From Orychophragmus violaceus (lineage: Eukaryota; Streptophyta; Magnoliopsida; Brassicales; Brassicaceae): a DNA stretch of 64,000 nt. The stretch is taken from the NCBI GenBank assembly GCA_030180135.1, contig CM058231.1:55066235-55130234 (forward strand), written 5' to 3'. The notes below the pieces were generated by a model. The model worked only from the letters and a program-made list of their open reading frames with translations. It was not told where the DNA came from and did not search any database. A program made the position numbers and the translations under genes. Positions 33,336 through 43,812 of the stretch are shown piece after piece (position 1 is the first letter of the stretch; every line of letters begins with the position of its first letter).

Positions 33336-34868
33336 CTATGCACTCTCGCTCTCATCATCATCTATCCCACCATAACGCTCAGTGTCACTGGCAGCTGCAG
33401 GAGAACGCTGTCGACGTCGAGTGACAGGGACGGGCTGATGAACCTGTGGCTGTCTCCTGCAAGTGCAGGTACGCATGAAGTTCCAGACAACCCGTAGAAT
33501 ACCATCTGAACGCTCTCTCCACTCTGCCTCAGTCATAGCTCCATAAGGCACTGCAGGCTCGGGAAAGGGTCCAATATCGTCAGTAGGGGCAGCAGCAGGC
33601 GCAAGGGCAGAAGAAGATGAAGCTCGTGTGGAAGGCTCTCCCAGCGGATGAGCCATAGAAGGGACTCTACGCTGCTCGGTCTCAGGAGGCTGAAATCTCA
33701 GGGCCTCCAGCATATCAATCCGTGTAAATGCAGGAGCAGGAAGATCCAAACCACACTTCCCAAAGCTCTGATCATGGTAAACCCAAATGCGCCCCTCCTT
33801 GAGCCAGGTGGCGCTCTGCAAGTGGCTGAAATCAAGGAACTCCGTGGCTGTGTCACACTCTGTGCCCTCTAGGGGAATCCCGCAATGCATGAAGATGGGA
33901 GTAAGCAGGCTCCCTACTGTCTCAGTACGAACACCATCAAATGGCTTCAGCTGCAGGTCACATAAGTGCTGAGTGAAAACAGCTCCCAAGTTGAGACCCT
34001 TAGTAGGATCTCTCACGCCAGAACCCTCAAACTGATCCCTCAGCCCGATGAACAATATCTCCATCTCATACTTGCGCATCTTGTTGGCCTCATACTTGCA
34101 CAACAAACTCCAACACAAGATACGCAAGACATATCTCAGTACAGGATGCCTCACCTGCTTCACCGGTGTAGTCCTCGAGTTGTATCGACCACTGCCAATA
34201 CACTCCCAAAATACCCGAGCCTCCTCTGGATCCCACTCAAGTGGCATGCCAATGCGTCTCGGCTCAGTGCTGAAACCGTAGATCCTGCAGATATCTAGTA
34301 AAGGAATCCGATACCTGACTCCTAAACTCATGAAGGTAAAGATACCTCCTGTAGCACTCCTGCTGTCTGGATCCGGGTAAACCACTCTGCAAGTGGCTAG
34401 CAACTGTCTGACCAGCTCTGGGTACAAATCAAAAGGCCGCATAGGCATTGTCCCTAGACCAATGCCCTTGCACACTGCAAGTACCTGCTCATCGATCCCC
34501 AGACTCTTACAGGTAGAGTAGTCTACAAACATGGTTGGCTTAATAGTCATCCCGCACCAACCATTGTATAGCAGCGTGTCAAATTCATCCCACTGGTTAA
34601 GCAGTGGCCTCTCTGTAAAATCAGCAGTCTTGAGGAACCCAGAAATGTTCTGTGGCCACTGTCTGGCTGTCGGGATCGGTGTCTCATCTGCTCGGGGCCA
34701 AGGCAGTGCTACTGCTGGACCAACTCTCACATAAGGCTCAGGTGGCTGTGACTCTCTATGGAACCACCCTGGTGGTGGAATGTACTGTCGTGTGGCTATT
34801 GCTGCTGTGGCTCGGCGCTTGCGGGGTTGTCTGCGAGTTGCCATCTGCATAAGAAAAAATTCAAACAC
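33336..34868 (-). CDS. ATHILA ORF-1-type protein, full length
   Basis: A 510-codon open frame. The likely start is the ninth codon (position 34844), giving MATRRQPRKRRATAA, because Athila-1 has the same start context. It has a basic N-terminus (possible nuclear signal), the conserved middle TERPLLNQWDEFDTLLYNGW, CKSLGIDEQVLAV, RYRIPLLDICRIYGFSTEP, a helical region (RYVLRILCWSLLCKYEANKM, METEILFIGLRDQF-like) and FSHLQSATWLKEGRIWVYHD. A Ser/Ala/Pro-rich linker leads to RRQPQVHQPVPVTRRRQ and an acidic tail GGIDDDESESA. No transmembrane segment is obvious, which argues against an envelope role. I assign it from memory to the ATHILA ORF-1 group (Pfam PF03078-like). Its function is unknown. It is the only full-length copy in the window and has no stop. 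Confidence 0.8.
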   Translation of the reverse strand: MFEFFLMQMATRRQPRKRRATAAIATRQYIPPPGWFHRESQPPEPYVRVGPAVALPWPRADETPIPTARQWPQNISGFLKTADFTERPLLNQWDEFDTLLYNGWCGMTIKPTMFVDYSTCKSLGIDEQVLAVCKGIGLGTMPMRPFDLYPELVRQLLATCRVVYPDPDSRSATGGIFTFMSLGVRYRIPLLDICRIYGFSTEPRRIGMPLEWDPEEARVFWECIGSGRYNSRTTPVKQVRHPVLRYVLRILCWSLLCKYEANKMRKYEMEILFIGLRDQFEGSGVRDPTKGLNLGAVFTQHLCDLQLKPFDGVRTETVGSLLTPIFMHCGIPLEGTECDTATEFLDFSHLQSATWLKEGRIWVYHDQSFGKCGLDLPAPAFTRIDMLEALRFQPPETEQRRVPSMAHPLGEPSTRASSSSALAPAAAPTDDIGPFPEPAVPYGAMTEAEWRERSDGILRVVWNFMRTCTCRRQPQVHQPVPVTRRRQRSPAAASDTERYGGIDDDESESA

Positions 34869-35723
34869 TAATAAGTCTCGGCAATCTCTCTGTGAAATCG
34901 CGAAGCAACGACCGTTGCACTAAGGCATCGATCGTTGCAAGGCCCCAAAATTGCAAAGCAACGACCGTTGCAAGGCGATTTCAGCCGCAATCAAAATCCC
35001 TAAATCGTTCTAAATTCGTTCCACATTATCACTAATCAGCCTAAAATCATCACCCACCATCCTAAATTTAGTCTATTTAAGCATGCAATCATCAATTTCA
35101 ATCCAAATTTCCCAAATTCTAAAACCCTAAAAATGAATCCAAAAATCATAAAATAGAGACACATTACCTTGGATTCGTGATATATGGGTTATAGAAGTGG
35201 ATTAAGAGTGTAAAATCAAGAGAATAGCACTTGGAATTGAAGAAAATGATGAAGAAATGAGAGTTTTAGGCGAAATGAGGTTCTCGGTTCGTACGGACAG
35301 CGAAAGTGGAGAAGAAAAGAGAAGAGAAGGGTTTAAGGCACTTACCTCGGTCGTGGGTGCAACGACCGTTGCTAGTGAGCAACGATCGATGCTGGTTGAA
35401 ACAAATTGATTCCGGTTTAGCTCGCGCACCTTAATTTTAAAATTGAACCAATTGCAACGACCGTTGCACAGGACCGCAACGATCTTCACAAAGGGATCAC
35501 CTCTCCTCGTCGTAATCTCCCTGCAACGACCGGTGTACAAGTGCATCGATCGTCACACATCTCCAGACTCGAGTTCTGTATCTGAAACTTAGCAAAAACA
35601 AACAAAAACGTGAAATCCTAAGAAAAACACCAAAAATAAGAAAGAAAAATACTTAAACCTAACAGTGGGTTGCCTCCCACTCAGCGCTTGTTTAAGGTCA
35701 TTAGCTTGACCGGACGAACAAGA
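34869..35723 (-). other. Athila-3 region between protease and ORF-1 (pol absent)
   Basis: About 850 bp, collinear with 4802-5642. Palindrome clusters at 34904-34972, 35359-35392, 35452-35482 and 35522-35556. Hairpin AGTGGG (35663-35668) with CCCACT (35675-35680). No polymerase motif in any frame. Confidence 0.8.
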
Positions 35724-38396
35724 TCAGTATGCCGGAGATCCTGACAGAGACTTTAATTGCCTCTGTGCAAGCCTCTTCATCCATGGCGGAGAATAAGCTG
35801 TGTCAGAATGAACTTGTCCAAGAAAAGAAGGAGTAACCTGCTCTCCAGGATCCAAAACCGTAGTGTGACTTGACTGCTCATCATCTCCATCCATAATGGT
35901 GAAGGTCTGCCCATCTATCAGTGGCTTGCGCAACTTGTCCATCTCAAAGTGCAGCGGCTCATCTCCCAGGTGGAGATCTATCAGACTGTGTCTAACATCT
36001 ATTACTGCTCCCGCTGTAGCCAAGAATGGTCTTCCCAGTATTAACGCATCATCAGGATCACTGTCATATTTCAGCACTAAGAAGTCTGTTGGAACTAAAT
36101 AGTTTCCAACTCTCATCGGAATGTCCTCAAGGAGACCTTCTGGAACTCGTATAGACTGATCAGCTAGGACAAGAGAGGTCCTAGTAGGAGAAAAATTCAG
36201 CATACCCAGCTTCTCTGCCACAGAATATGGCATAAGACTTCCAGCAGCTCCCAGATCACAAAGTGAACGCCTAAAAGTATCCTCGAAGATAGAACAACTT
36301 AGCACAAAAATCCCTGGATCAGGCAGCTTCTTGGGAACCTTGGTTAACAGCACATCACTTATCTGCTGCGGGACTACAATCACCCAATCTTTCAGCTCTT
36401 CATCCAAAGGCAACATCTTATTCAAATACCTCTGCACACATGGGTGATAAGGTGGATCATCAGAAGATGGAATTTCTTCCAACTCTTCACAAATCTCCTC
36501 TAGCTTCTTAAGCTCTTCAATCTTCTGCTTAATCACTTCAGACACTGAGGGATATAATCTAATGGATTGTGCATAAATCACCTCCTGAGTAATTTCAGAC
36601 ACTCCAGGGAATAATCGATCAAGCTCCAAATCTGCATCAATACCATCAGCATTCGGCGAGTCTGTCTGTTCACGACCTGCATCGACCGACACTAGAGGTG
36701 TGTCGATCGATGCAACACTGTTTTCACAGTTTTCACCCGAGAGATTTTTTCCAAAATCCGAAAATTCTGGCTCTTCTACCAACTCAGCTGTGCTTAGCTC
36801 AAATCCTTCACCTAGGTGAGATCCGTCATCAATGTACAGAGACCAGGCCTTAATATGGGTGTCTGCTACTCCTTTTCCCTTCATAGAACTGGAAATCTGA
36901 TTCACCCGAGTATCCAACTGCTTCATATGAGTGTTCAGAGACCCAAACTTTCCATTGAGATCCTCATAGACAGCATCCAACTTCTTATTACAGTCTACAG
37001 AAATCTTGGTCTGACTCTCCAGCAGCTGTTTCATCATTGCTTCCATCTTACTCTCATGAGCAGTGGCTGCAGGAGGAGTCTGATAAGATGAAGATCCATA
37101 GGTTCTCTGAGTACCTTGTCCAAAAGGTTTCTGAAAACCACTAGTCTGTCCAAAGCTAGAGGATTTTTGATTACCTGTGAAGGCACTCCTTTGTCCTCCA
37201 TTGAAGAACCTGTTTCCCTGCTGATTACCAAATATGTGACCTTGGAAACCAGATCCTCCAATGTAATTCACATCTTCTTCCTGAGTGTTTTCCTCAGTCT
37301 GAATTACCTCTACATCTTGGGCAAAGTGGACAGCCTTCTTACCAGCTAGGAGATTACAAACTGTGTCCAGCTTAGATCTAATATCAGCAATCTCCGAATT
37401 CTCTACACTTCCACCAGATTTCTTCCTCCACTCATCCATAGTCTTGCAACTATTGTTGCTCACTAAGTTCTCAATCAACTGCTTAGCTTGTGAAGGAGTC
37501 ATGGTGTTGAAATTTGCATTGCTGGAGTTATCCAGTGCAGAATGATAAGGAAGATCTATGCCTCTGAAGAAGATACCTAGCAATGTGACTTCAGTAAATC
37601 CATGGTGTGGGCAGTCACGCTGGTACTTCTTGAATCTCATCCATGCAGATTTTAGAGGCTCCACAGGGCCTTCGGAAAAGGTGAGTATGTCCTGTCTGGA
37701 TTGATCAGAGCGTGCATCATCGTAGAAGTGACGCAGGAACTCACTCTTCAGGGCTGCCCAAGTATCAAACTGCCCAGGCGGCAGTTGCTTCAGCCATGCA
37801 GCAGCGTCTCCAGCGAGACTGTATGGAAAGAGCTTGAGAAACAGATAATCCTGGCAAACTCCATCATACTTCATGCCAGTGATTACATCCTCAAACTGAT
37901 CTATGTGATCTATAGGCTGCTCCGTGGAATGACCATGGAAGGCATTCTATCTCATCAGCGAGTAGTAGATGGTTTTGATCTCAAAAGCATTCCTCTCAAA
38001 GCCAGGCAACACAAGAGCTGACCGGTTTGCATGAAACTCATCCGGTCTGTTGTAGTCAGCTAAAGTCCTCTCATGGACAACCATCTGTCTACCTTGGGCC
38101 TGTCTTTGACCTTGGTTCTGCTCCTGTTGCGTTTGCTCAGGAGGATCAGGGATTACATTCCCTTCAGCATCAATCCTATGCCCAGCAACATTGTACGGAT
38201 TGTTATCTCGGTCCCTCAGGGTACCTTGAACATCAGGCATAATGATTACCTTCTGTACCACTACCCTTGCTCTTCTTTCTTTTCTGTTAAACCTCTCTAG
38301 ACGTCCAAGATCTTCAAGTCCGAGATTAACGAGGTTCAAGTTCTGATTACTTCGAGTTTCACGCGTCTGCATAAATTGTCTGTAATCGTCAAGCAA
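35724..38396 (-). pseudogene. gag: Athila-3 gag-protease with one nonsense codon
   Basis: A single minus-strand frame from Met at 38396 to 35724, broken only by TAG at 37944-37946 (homologous codon is CAG in Athila-4). Order: N-terminal block (LRDRDNNPYNVAGHRIDAEG), DYNRPDEFHANRSALVLPG, capsid-like domain (YLFLKLFPYSLAGDAAAWL, FLRHFYDDARSDQSRQDILT, from 37874), Gly/Asn-rich GFQGHIFGNQQGNRF, the heptad region MKQLDTRVNQISSS, and an acidic linker with the palindrome pair (36678-36715). Next are FPGVSEITQEVI, RYLNKMLPLDEELKDW, and an aspartic protease domain with CDLGAAGSLMP as active site and ALILGRPFLATAGAVIDV. It ends SPPWMKRLAQRQLKSL and a stop, not a read-through into reverse transcriptase. 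The product would package RNA and process Gag. The nonsense codon probably abolishes the long form, but 35724-37874 remains open (716 codons). Confidence 0.9.
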
Positions 38397-38620
38397 CGAT
38401 CGATGCTATCAGTGCAACGATCGATTCAATCTCAGAATCGCCTAGTGACGATCGACACACAGGTGCAACGATCGACGCAAAGCGAAATCGGTACCTGCGA
38501 CAGAGAGAAAACAGAGAAAAATTTAGTAACTAAAAATAAAAATAAAAATAAAACGAAACAAAAATAAAATAAAAATCCTAGTAGAAACCCTAAGTTCGAT
38601 CCTATCGAAGACTCTAAGAG

Positions 38621-38638
38621 TCCCCGGCAACGGCGCCA
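38621..38638 (-). promoter_or_regulatory. Athila-3 primer binding site
   Basis: TGGCGCCGTTGCCGGGGA on the minus strand, 6 bases from the LTR at 38645. Confidence 0.92.
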
Positions 38639-38644
38639 AAAACT

Positions 38645-39838
38645 TGATAGGGTCAGGTTTTAATCCTATTCTACTGCAAGTGCACAGTTAAGTGATTGTA
38701 GTATATAGGGTATCGAATCCACAGAGACTCTGGTCCCGATAGATTAGAACTATAGGAATTTAAACTAAGAAGAAAGCAATTTGTAGTAAACTAAATAGCA
38801 AAGCGAGAAAGTAAACAAGTAGCAGATTATCGGTGGTGAAAGCAGTTAATTAAAGGCGCTAAGTCTAGGGTATTCTCAGGAAATCAGACAAGCAGACAAA
38901 TCAATCAGTCAGGATCTAATTAAGCATAGTCCTAGAACTCCAATCACGGATATAGAATTAACCAAATCTCTTTGCGAGAATTCTCTAAGTCTAAGTGCAG
39001 TAATCCAAATTCCTTTGCAATTACTAACATATTAAACCAGCATTAATTTCAAGTTCGATATGTTCACAATTAAACTAAACCAAATTCCTTTGCGAATAAT
39101 TTAATTGCTCACCCTAAATAGTTCAGATTCTAAACCACACTCTCGTGTCGTATTTAGCAACCTAAGATCTAGATTCTAATTGATCAGGTTAGAACTAGCA
39201 TTAACCACAATTTAGATCGAAGAACATTCTATTCATGTGAATCCTTAACTGAATTAAACAAGTCTAGCAAGTCATGAAATCCTTAATGAGAAACCCTAAA
39301 CCTAACTATGAATCTACTCAGACATGATTAATGAAACATAAATCATTGAATTCATAGAAATCATAAAAGAGATTAAATAAATAAAGGGGTTCGAAATCTT
39401 CTCCAAAATAAAGTGAAGTAAAGGATCAGATCAGCCCCAATAGCTCTAAAAACTCTCTGCTCTTAATTATGAAAGCGTAAGTAAAATAAACACCAAAATC
39501 CTAATTATATAGGCTTAATCTCGGCTGGGGCTTCTTCGTAAATACTGGAAACTTCTGGGCCAAAGTGCAATATCTTGAATCTTCATTAAACCGCCGAATC
39601 GGCCCAACTCGCTAGTGTGTCGATCGACACCAAATGTGTGTCGATCGATGCATGATCCCGAAATCGGACAGTGAGCTCAATCTCTCGGCCAAACACTCTA
39701 AAAATCCCCGAAATGCTCCAATATCTCCAATTCTGCTCCAAACCTGATTATACATGTAATAGACTCTAATGTAACACAAAAAGACTCTAAAACACAATTA
39801 TATCATGGCATAAAACCGGTAATAACCATGATATATCA
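38645..39838 (-). repeat. Athila-3 5' LTR
   Basis: 1194 bp, partner of 30790-31982. Palindrome pair at about 39615-39651. Confidence 0.95.
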
Positions 39839-39843
39839 GAGTC

Positions 39844-41688
39844 CGACTCAAGGTATACCAAGCCCTTATGTGAGAAAATTAAGTCAAAATTAATGGTGAA
39901 GTCAGTAAAGGATCCTCTGATACCTGAAGTGATGTGGGTGTTCTCAGTAGGCTATTTTGTGTTGGGGTTTTCTAATAGTCATAGATGCATCTGCAGGCTC
40001 ATCCCAATGGTCACTTAAGTTCCTGCAACTGTTGTTAACTTCTCAAAAATTCACTGTTTCTTACTTAAACCGTTTTGACTCAATAAAACAAAATTTTTTA
40101 AAACAGGACTGATTCTAAGAAAACAAAGGCGTGCGTCAGTAGCTACCTCCCCCACACTTGAAACACACTGTCCCCAGTAGTGTCAAGCTAAGGATCGGTA
40201 AAAGAAAGGAAGAAAATGTTAAGGGATAAGTTAATGTTTTATCTGATTTTTACCTGTCTTGCACATGCATCGATCGTTACGCATAAATGCGACGATCGTT
40301 GCAAGGCGATTGCGATATGAGTCGATCGTTGCTCAGGTCCGCAACGATCGCTGCAATGCGATTTTCGTGTTGTGACGATCAACACACAGGACCGTGTCGA
40401 TTGTTGCATTGCGATTTCGTCGGAGTAGTCAGCAGTTAGCAACTTAGTCCGTGAGAAAGTCTCAGATCTCAAACCTGAAAGCTGAAAATCAATGCAAACA
40501 AGCAAAATCAAAGCAACAGATAGTCTAAAAGTAAGAACATCATCCCAAACATAAGTATCAACTAGAAAAATCAAAAGAAAAGTGCAAAAGAAAAAAAAAA
40601 GAAATACAGAACCGATAGTCTGAAAATGGAGACCAATCTCACTCGCTCTTATCATCATTCCCATCCAAGGGATCAGTACTGCTGGAAGTACCAGGAGTTG
40701 GAGAGCGCTATCGACGTCGACCGGCAGGAACAGGCTGATGAATCTGTGGATGTCTCCTGCAAGTGCAGCCACGCATGAAGTCCCAGATGCTTCGTAGAAT
40801 ACCATCCTGACGCTCTCTCCACTCTCCCTCAGACATCTCACTCACTGGTACTGAAGGAGCTGGATAAGGACCAATGTCATGTGTAGCAGCAGCAGGCTCA
40901 GATGCAGGCGCAGAGGAAGAGGATGGACGTGTAGAAGGCTCTCCCAGCGGATGGGACATCGTAGGTACACTGCGCTGATCTCGCTTATTAGGCTGGAAAC
41001 TCAAAGTAGCCAATGTATCAATCCTGGCCAGATTAGCAGAAGGAAGATCTACACCACTCTTCCTAGCGTCCGTGTCATAATAGACCCATATACGTCCCTC
41101 CTTCAACAATGTAGCACTCTGCAGATGGCTAAAATCCATAAATACCTCTGTATCATCACGCTCCGTACCCTCTAAAGGGATCCTGCAGTGCCGAAAGATG
41201 GGAGTAAGTAGACTCCCCACTGTCTCAATGCCCTTCCCATCGAATGCCTTCTTCGTCAGAGAGCACAAATGATGAGCAAATACAGCTTCTAAGTTAAGTC
41301 CTATGGTGGGATCTCTCAAATCAGTATCAACAAACTGCCCTCTCAGCCCAATGAAAAGTATCTCCAGCTCATTCTTACGCATCTTGTTCGCTTCAGCTTT
41401 GCACAACAGAGTATATCCCAAGATGCGTATCACATATCTGAGCACAGGATGCCTAACCTGTATCTGCTTCGTAGTCCTCGAGCAATATCGACCATTACCA
41501 ATACGGTCCCAGAAAAACTTAGCACTCGGTACATCCCACTCAAGAGCCATACCGGTACGTGTAGGCTCAACGCTGAATCCATAAATACGACAGATATCTA
41601 GAAGGGGAATCCGATACCTGACTCCCAGACTCATGAAGGTAAAGATACCATATACGGCTCTCTTGCGCTCCGGATCAGGATAGTAGAC
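39844..41688 (-). mobile_element. Athila-2, right piece (3' UTR and ORF-1), truncated
   Basis: Resumes the Athila-2 3' UTR directly after the GAGTC copy at 39839-39843, with palindromes at 40262-40410, and runs into ORF-1. At about 41688, within ORF-1, the sequence changes to a copia LTR fragment. Gag, PBS and 5' LTR are lost. Confidence 0.85.
40708..41688 (-). pseudogene. ATHILA ORF-1-type protein, N-terminally truncated (Athila-2)
   Basis: Open from the break at 41688 to a TAG at 40708-40710. Matches residues from about 165 on of the 510-codon protein (RYRIPLLDICRIYGFSVEP, FSHLQSATLLKEGRIWVYYD, GRRR). The TAG stands where Athila-3 has CAG, so the last about 25 residues are cut off. The acidic tail can still be read after the stop. 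Not functional, but well conserved. Confidence 0.85.
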
Positions 41689-41887
41689 CCTGTAAGAGTG
41701 TGGATACTCGAGGAGGAGCCGATTCTCATCAGCTCTAATCTGATCTTGCCATTACCACCAATTTCCGCTGCAAAGGTAAAGATCAGGTTTGTTTTATGAT
41801 TCGTTTGCCAAGAACCTAGATCTGTTTAAGGATTTGTGTTAGGTTGCAATTGGGAATTAAACCCTGGAAAACACCTATAATCCATCA
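41689..41887 (+). repeat. Copia-B-family LTR fragment (3' portion, plus orientation)
   Basis: About 199 bp matching the 3' third of the LTR at 10984-11665 and, inverted, of 46234-46900. It ends exactly at the LTR terminus (ATAATCCATCA). It then abuts copia internal sequence in the opposite orientation instead of a PBS. Confidence 0.85.
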
Positions 41888-43800
41888 CCAATTGCCGTCG
41901 CATATGGAATCCTATCCATGCATTCAAGCTCAGCAGATATCGCAGGACACTGTATCTTGCTTAATGAATTTCCATGTGACATTGGCATAAAGCCCTTCTT
42001 GGATTGCTGATTACGTGTAGGACTTTGTCAATTTAAGAATCCTGACTTTGTCCTACCAGCTCTTTTGGATCTTTATCTTTAGATCCAAAATCCAAGAACT
42101 ACGTGGCTTTACCCATGTCAATCACAAAACCAACTCCCAAGCCAGTCCTTTACCGACTGCAGCATTGGAACGTTATTTTCGAGAATCAGTATGTCATCGA
42201 CATACACTATGAGAAATGCAATATTGCTCCCACATATCTATTAGTAAACGCACAGTTCCGCTTCGTTCCTGTTCAAGTCAAAACCTTGACTACTTCAACA
42301 TAACGAAGATTCCAACTCCGATATGTTTGCTTCCATCCATGAATGGATCAATGAAGCTAACTTACACAAAATGTAATTTTTCGGAGTCCAGGCTCACTTT
42401 CGCTTCTTTGAATTTCGCAGATTCGTCGCTTTCAATGATCATCAGATCATGCGAACTTTCAATGATCATCAGGTTCAACTAATGATGAGAAATCACTCTC
42501 GGATTAGTGACTGATTCATTCATATCTGCGAACTTTAGGCTCTACAGGTGCAGATTCTACAGAAATCTGTAAATCCATCCGCTGCTCTCCCTCAACAGGT
42601 TGAGCAGCCTCCTGTATTTCTCGAATTTCTTCGAGTTATACTTTTACTCCCACTGTTCTTCTTGGAAAGTAACTTCCCTTCTTAGAAAACAGAACGGACG
42701 TAAAAGTAACAAGCCTTGGTTTCCCTAGGACAACCAGCGAAGTAGCACAATTACAAATACTCAGTAAAGACGAATTTGGATCGATTCCAATCCACATTTA
42801 CGTGGTGTCTTTCAACTGATATTGGTGGAACTATTTCAGCGTAAACTTAGATATTTTAGAGCGTTATTCTTAAAGAATATCATGGAAGATTCGTGTGACT
42901 CATCTTTAATCATTTCTTATAAGATCTGATTCATTCTCACAGAAACACCTCTAGGTTTTCAGGAGAATTGAGCTGTGAAACGACTTCACACTCATTCAGA
43001 TGATCACACAATCAATGACTTAAGTATTCTCACTCGTGATCTAATCCAGAGTCTTAATACTTCTGTCATTCAGATTCTATACTTCATTCTGGAACTCTTT
43101 CGACCATGTCAAAGAATTCCGACTTGTGTCTCATCAAATGAACACAGTCTTACTCACTGAAGTAATCAGTAGAGACAATGAAGTACAGGAAATTTTCTCT
43201 GGCATTACTGCTCATCGGACCACATACATGAGTATGTCCAATGTCCAATAAGCCTTTGGGCTTTTCTCTAGCTCGGCTAAGATGGGCCCTTTGTGTTTTG
43301 GTCCAGTAAGAAGAATTCAAGTCTCATAAGATATCCATTCAAATGAGCCCAAAAGTCCATAACTATGGGGTTTCTGAATCCGACTTACTCTATGTGACCA
43401 AAACATTTATGCCAAGAAAAATCAGGTTTAATTCATCAGATTTAAACCAATTCGGTATTTATGTTATATTTAGGCACTCTTTGGTTTAAGATATAAAACC
43501 CATTCCTTGAATAGGGTGCTACAATTAACATTTCATTAAGATCAAAAGAACAAACTAGTCTTTTATCTAAATGAAAATCATTCAAATTCTTACAAGAAAA
43601 TGAAAGACAACTCTGCTTAAAGCAGGTACATTGTAGCAATTACTTAATAAAACCAAGCCTCAAAGGCATCTACAAGTGAAAACCCTACGGCTGAGGCAGC
43701 TTCCAAGCTCCTTCCAGATACGCAGTTCCACTTGCCCTTCCTTCAACGTTCTACTGTTGTTCAGGCTCTGCATATTATAACAAATATCAGTGCCACAACC
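41888..43800 (-). pseudogene. Copia-B2 pol debris
   Basis: Reverse complement of copia-B 14300-16090 with the same missing sections. YVDD-like region near 42190-42240 (partly mutated) and protease-like remnant near 43790. Nothing translatable. Confidence 0.75.
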
Positions 43801-43812
43801 AGTATCCAATAC

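Larger units (their letters stand above)
30790..39838 (-). mobile_element. Athila-3: complete non-autonomous Athila-type element nested in Athila-2
   Basis: 9.05 kb, LTRs 30790-31982 (1193 bp) and 38645-39838 (1194 bp), GAGTC duplications, PBS 38621-38638 and PPT/hairpin 31983-32020. The LTRs differ at roughly 28 positions by eye (about 2.3 percent), so it is older than Athila-1. Content in transcriptional order: leader with palindromes, gag-protease (one nonsense codon), GTGGG hairpin and palindromes, a full 510-codon ORF-1-type gene, and a 3' UTR with palindromes. Reverse transcriptase, RNase H and integrase are absent, with only about 0.85 kb between protease and ORF-1. Confidence 0.95.

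Noticed and set aside
33336..34868. ORF-1-type product as an envelope protein
   Set aside because: I see no signal peptide, no clear transmembrane helix and no furin-like site. The N-terminus is basic, so an envelope role is not supported.
37944..37946. TAG in Athila-3 gag as programmed read-through
   Set aside because: The homologous codon is CAG in Athila-4, and no flanking read-through context or structure is evident. A nonsense mutation explains it.
1472..41688. CGATCG palindrome clusters as a CRISPR array or an origin of replication
   Set aside because: Units are palindromic pairs without regular unique spacers, they sit inside retrotransposons, and the context is a plant nuclear genome.
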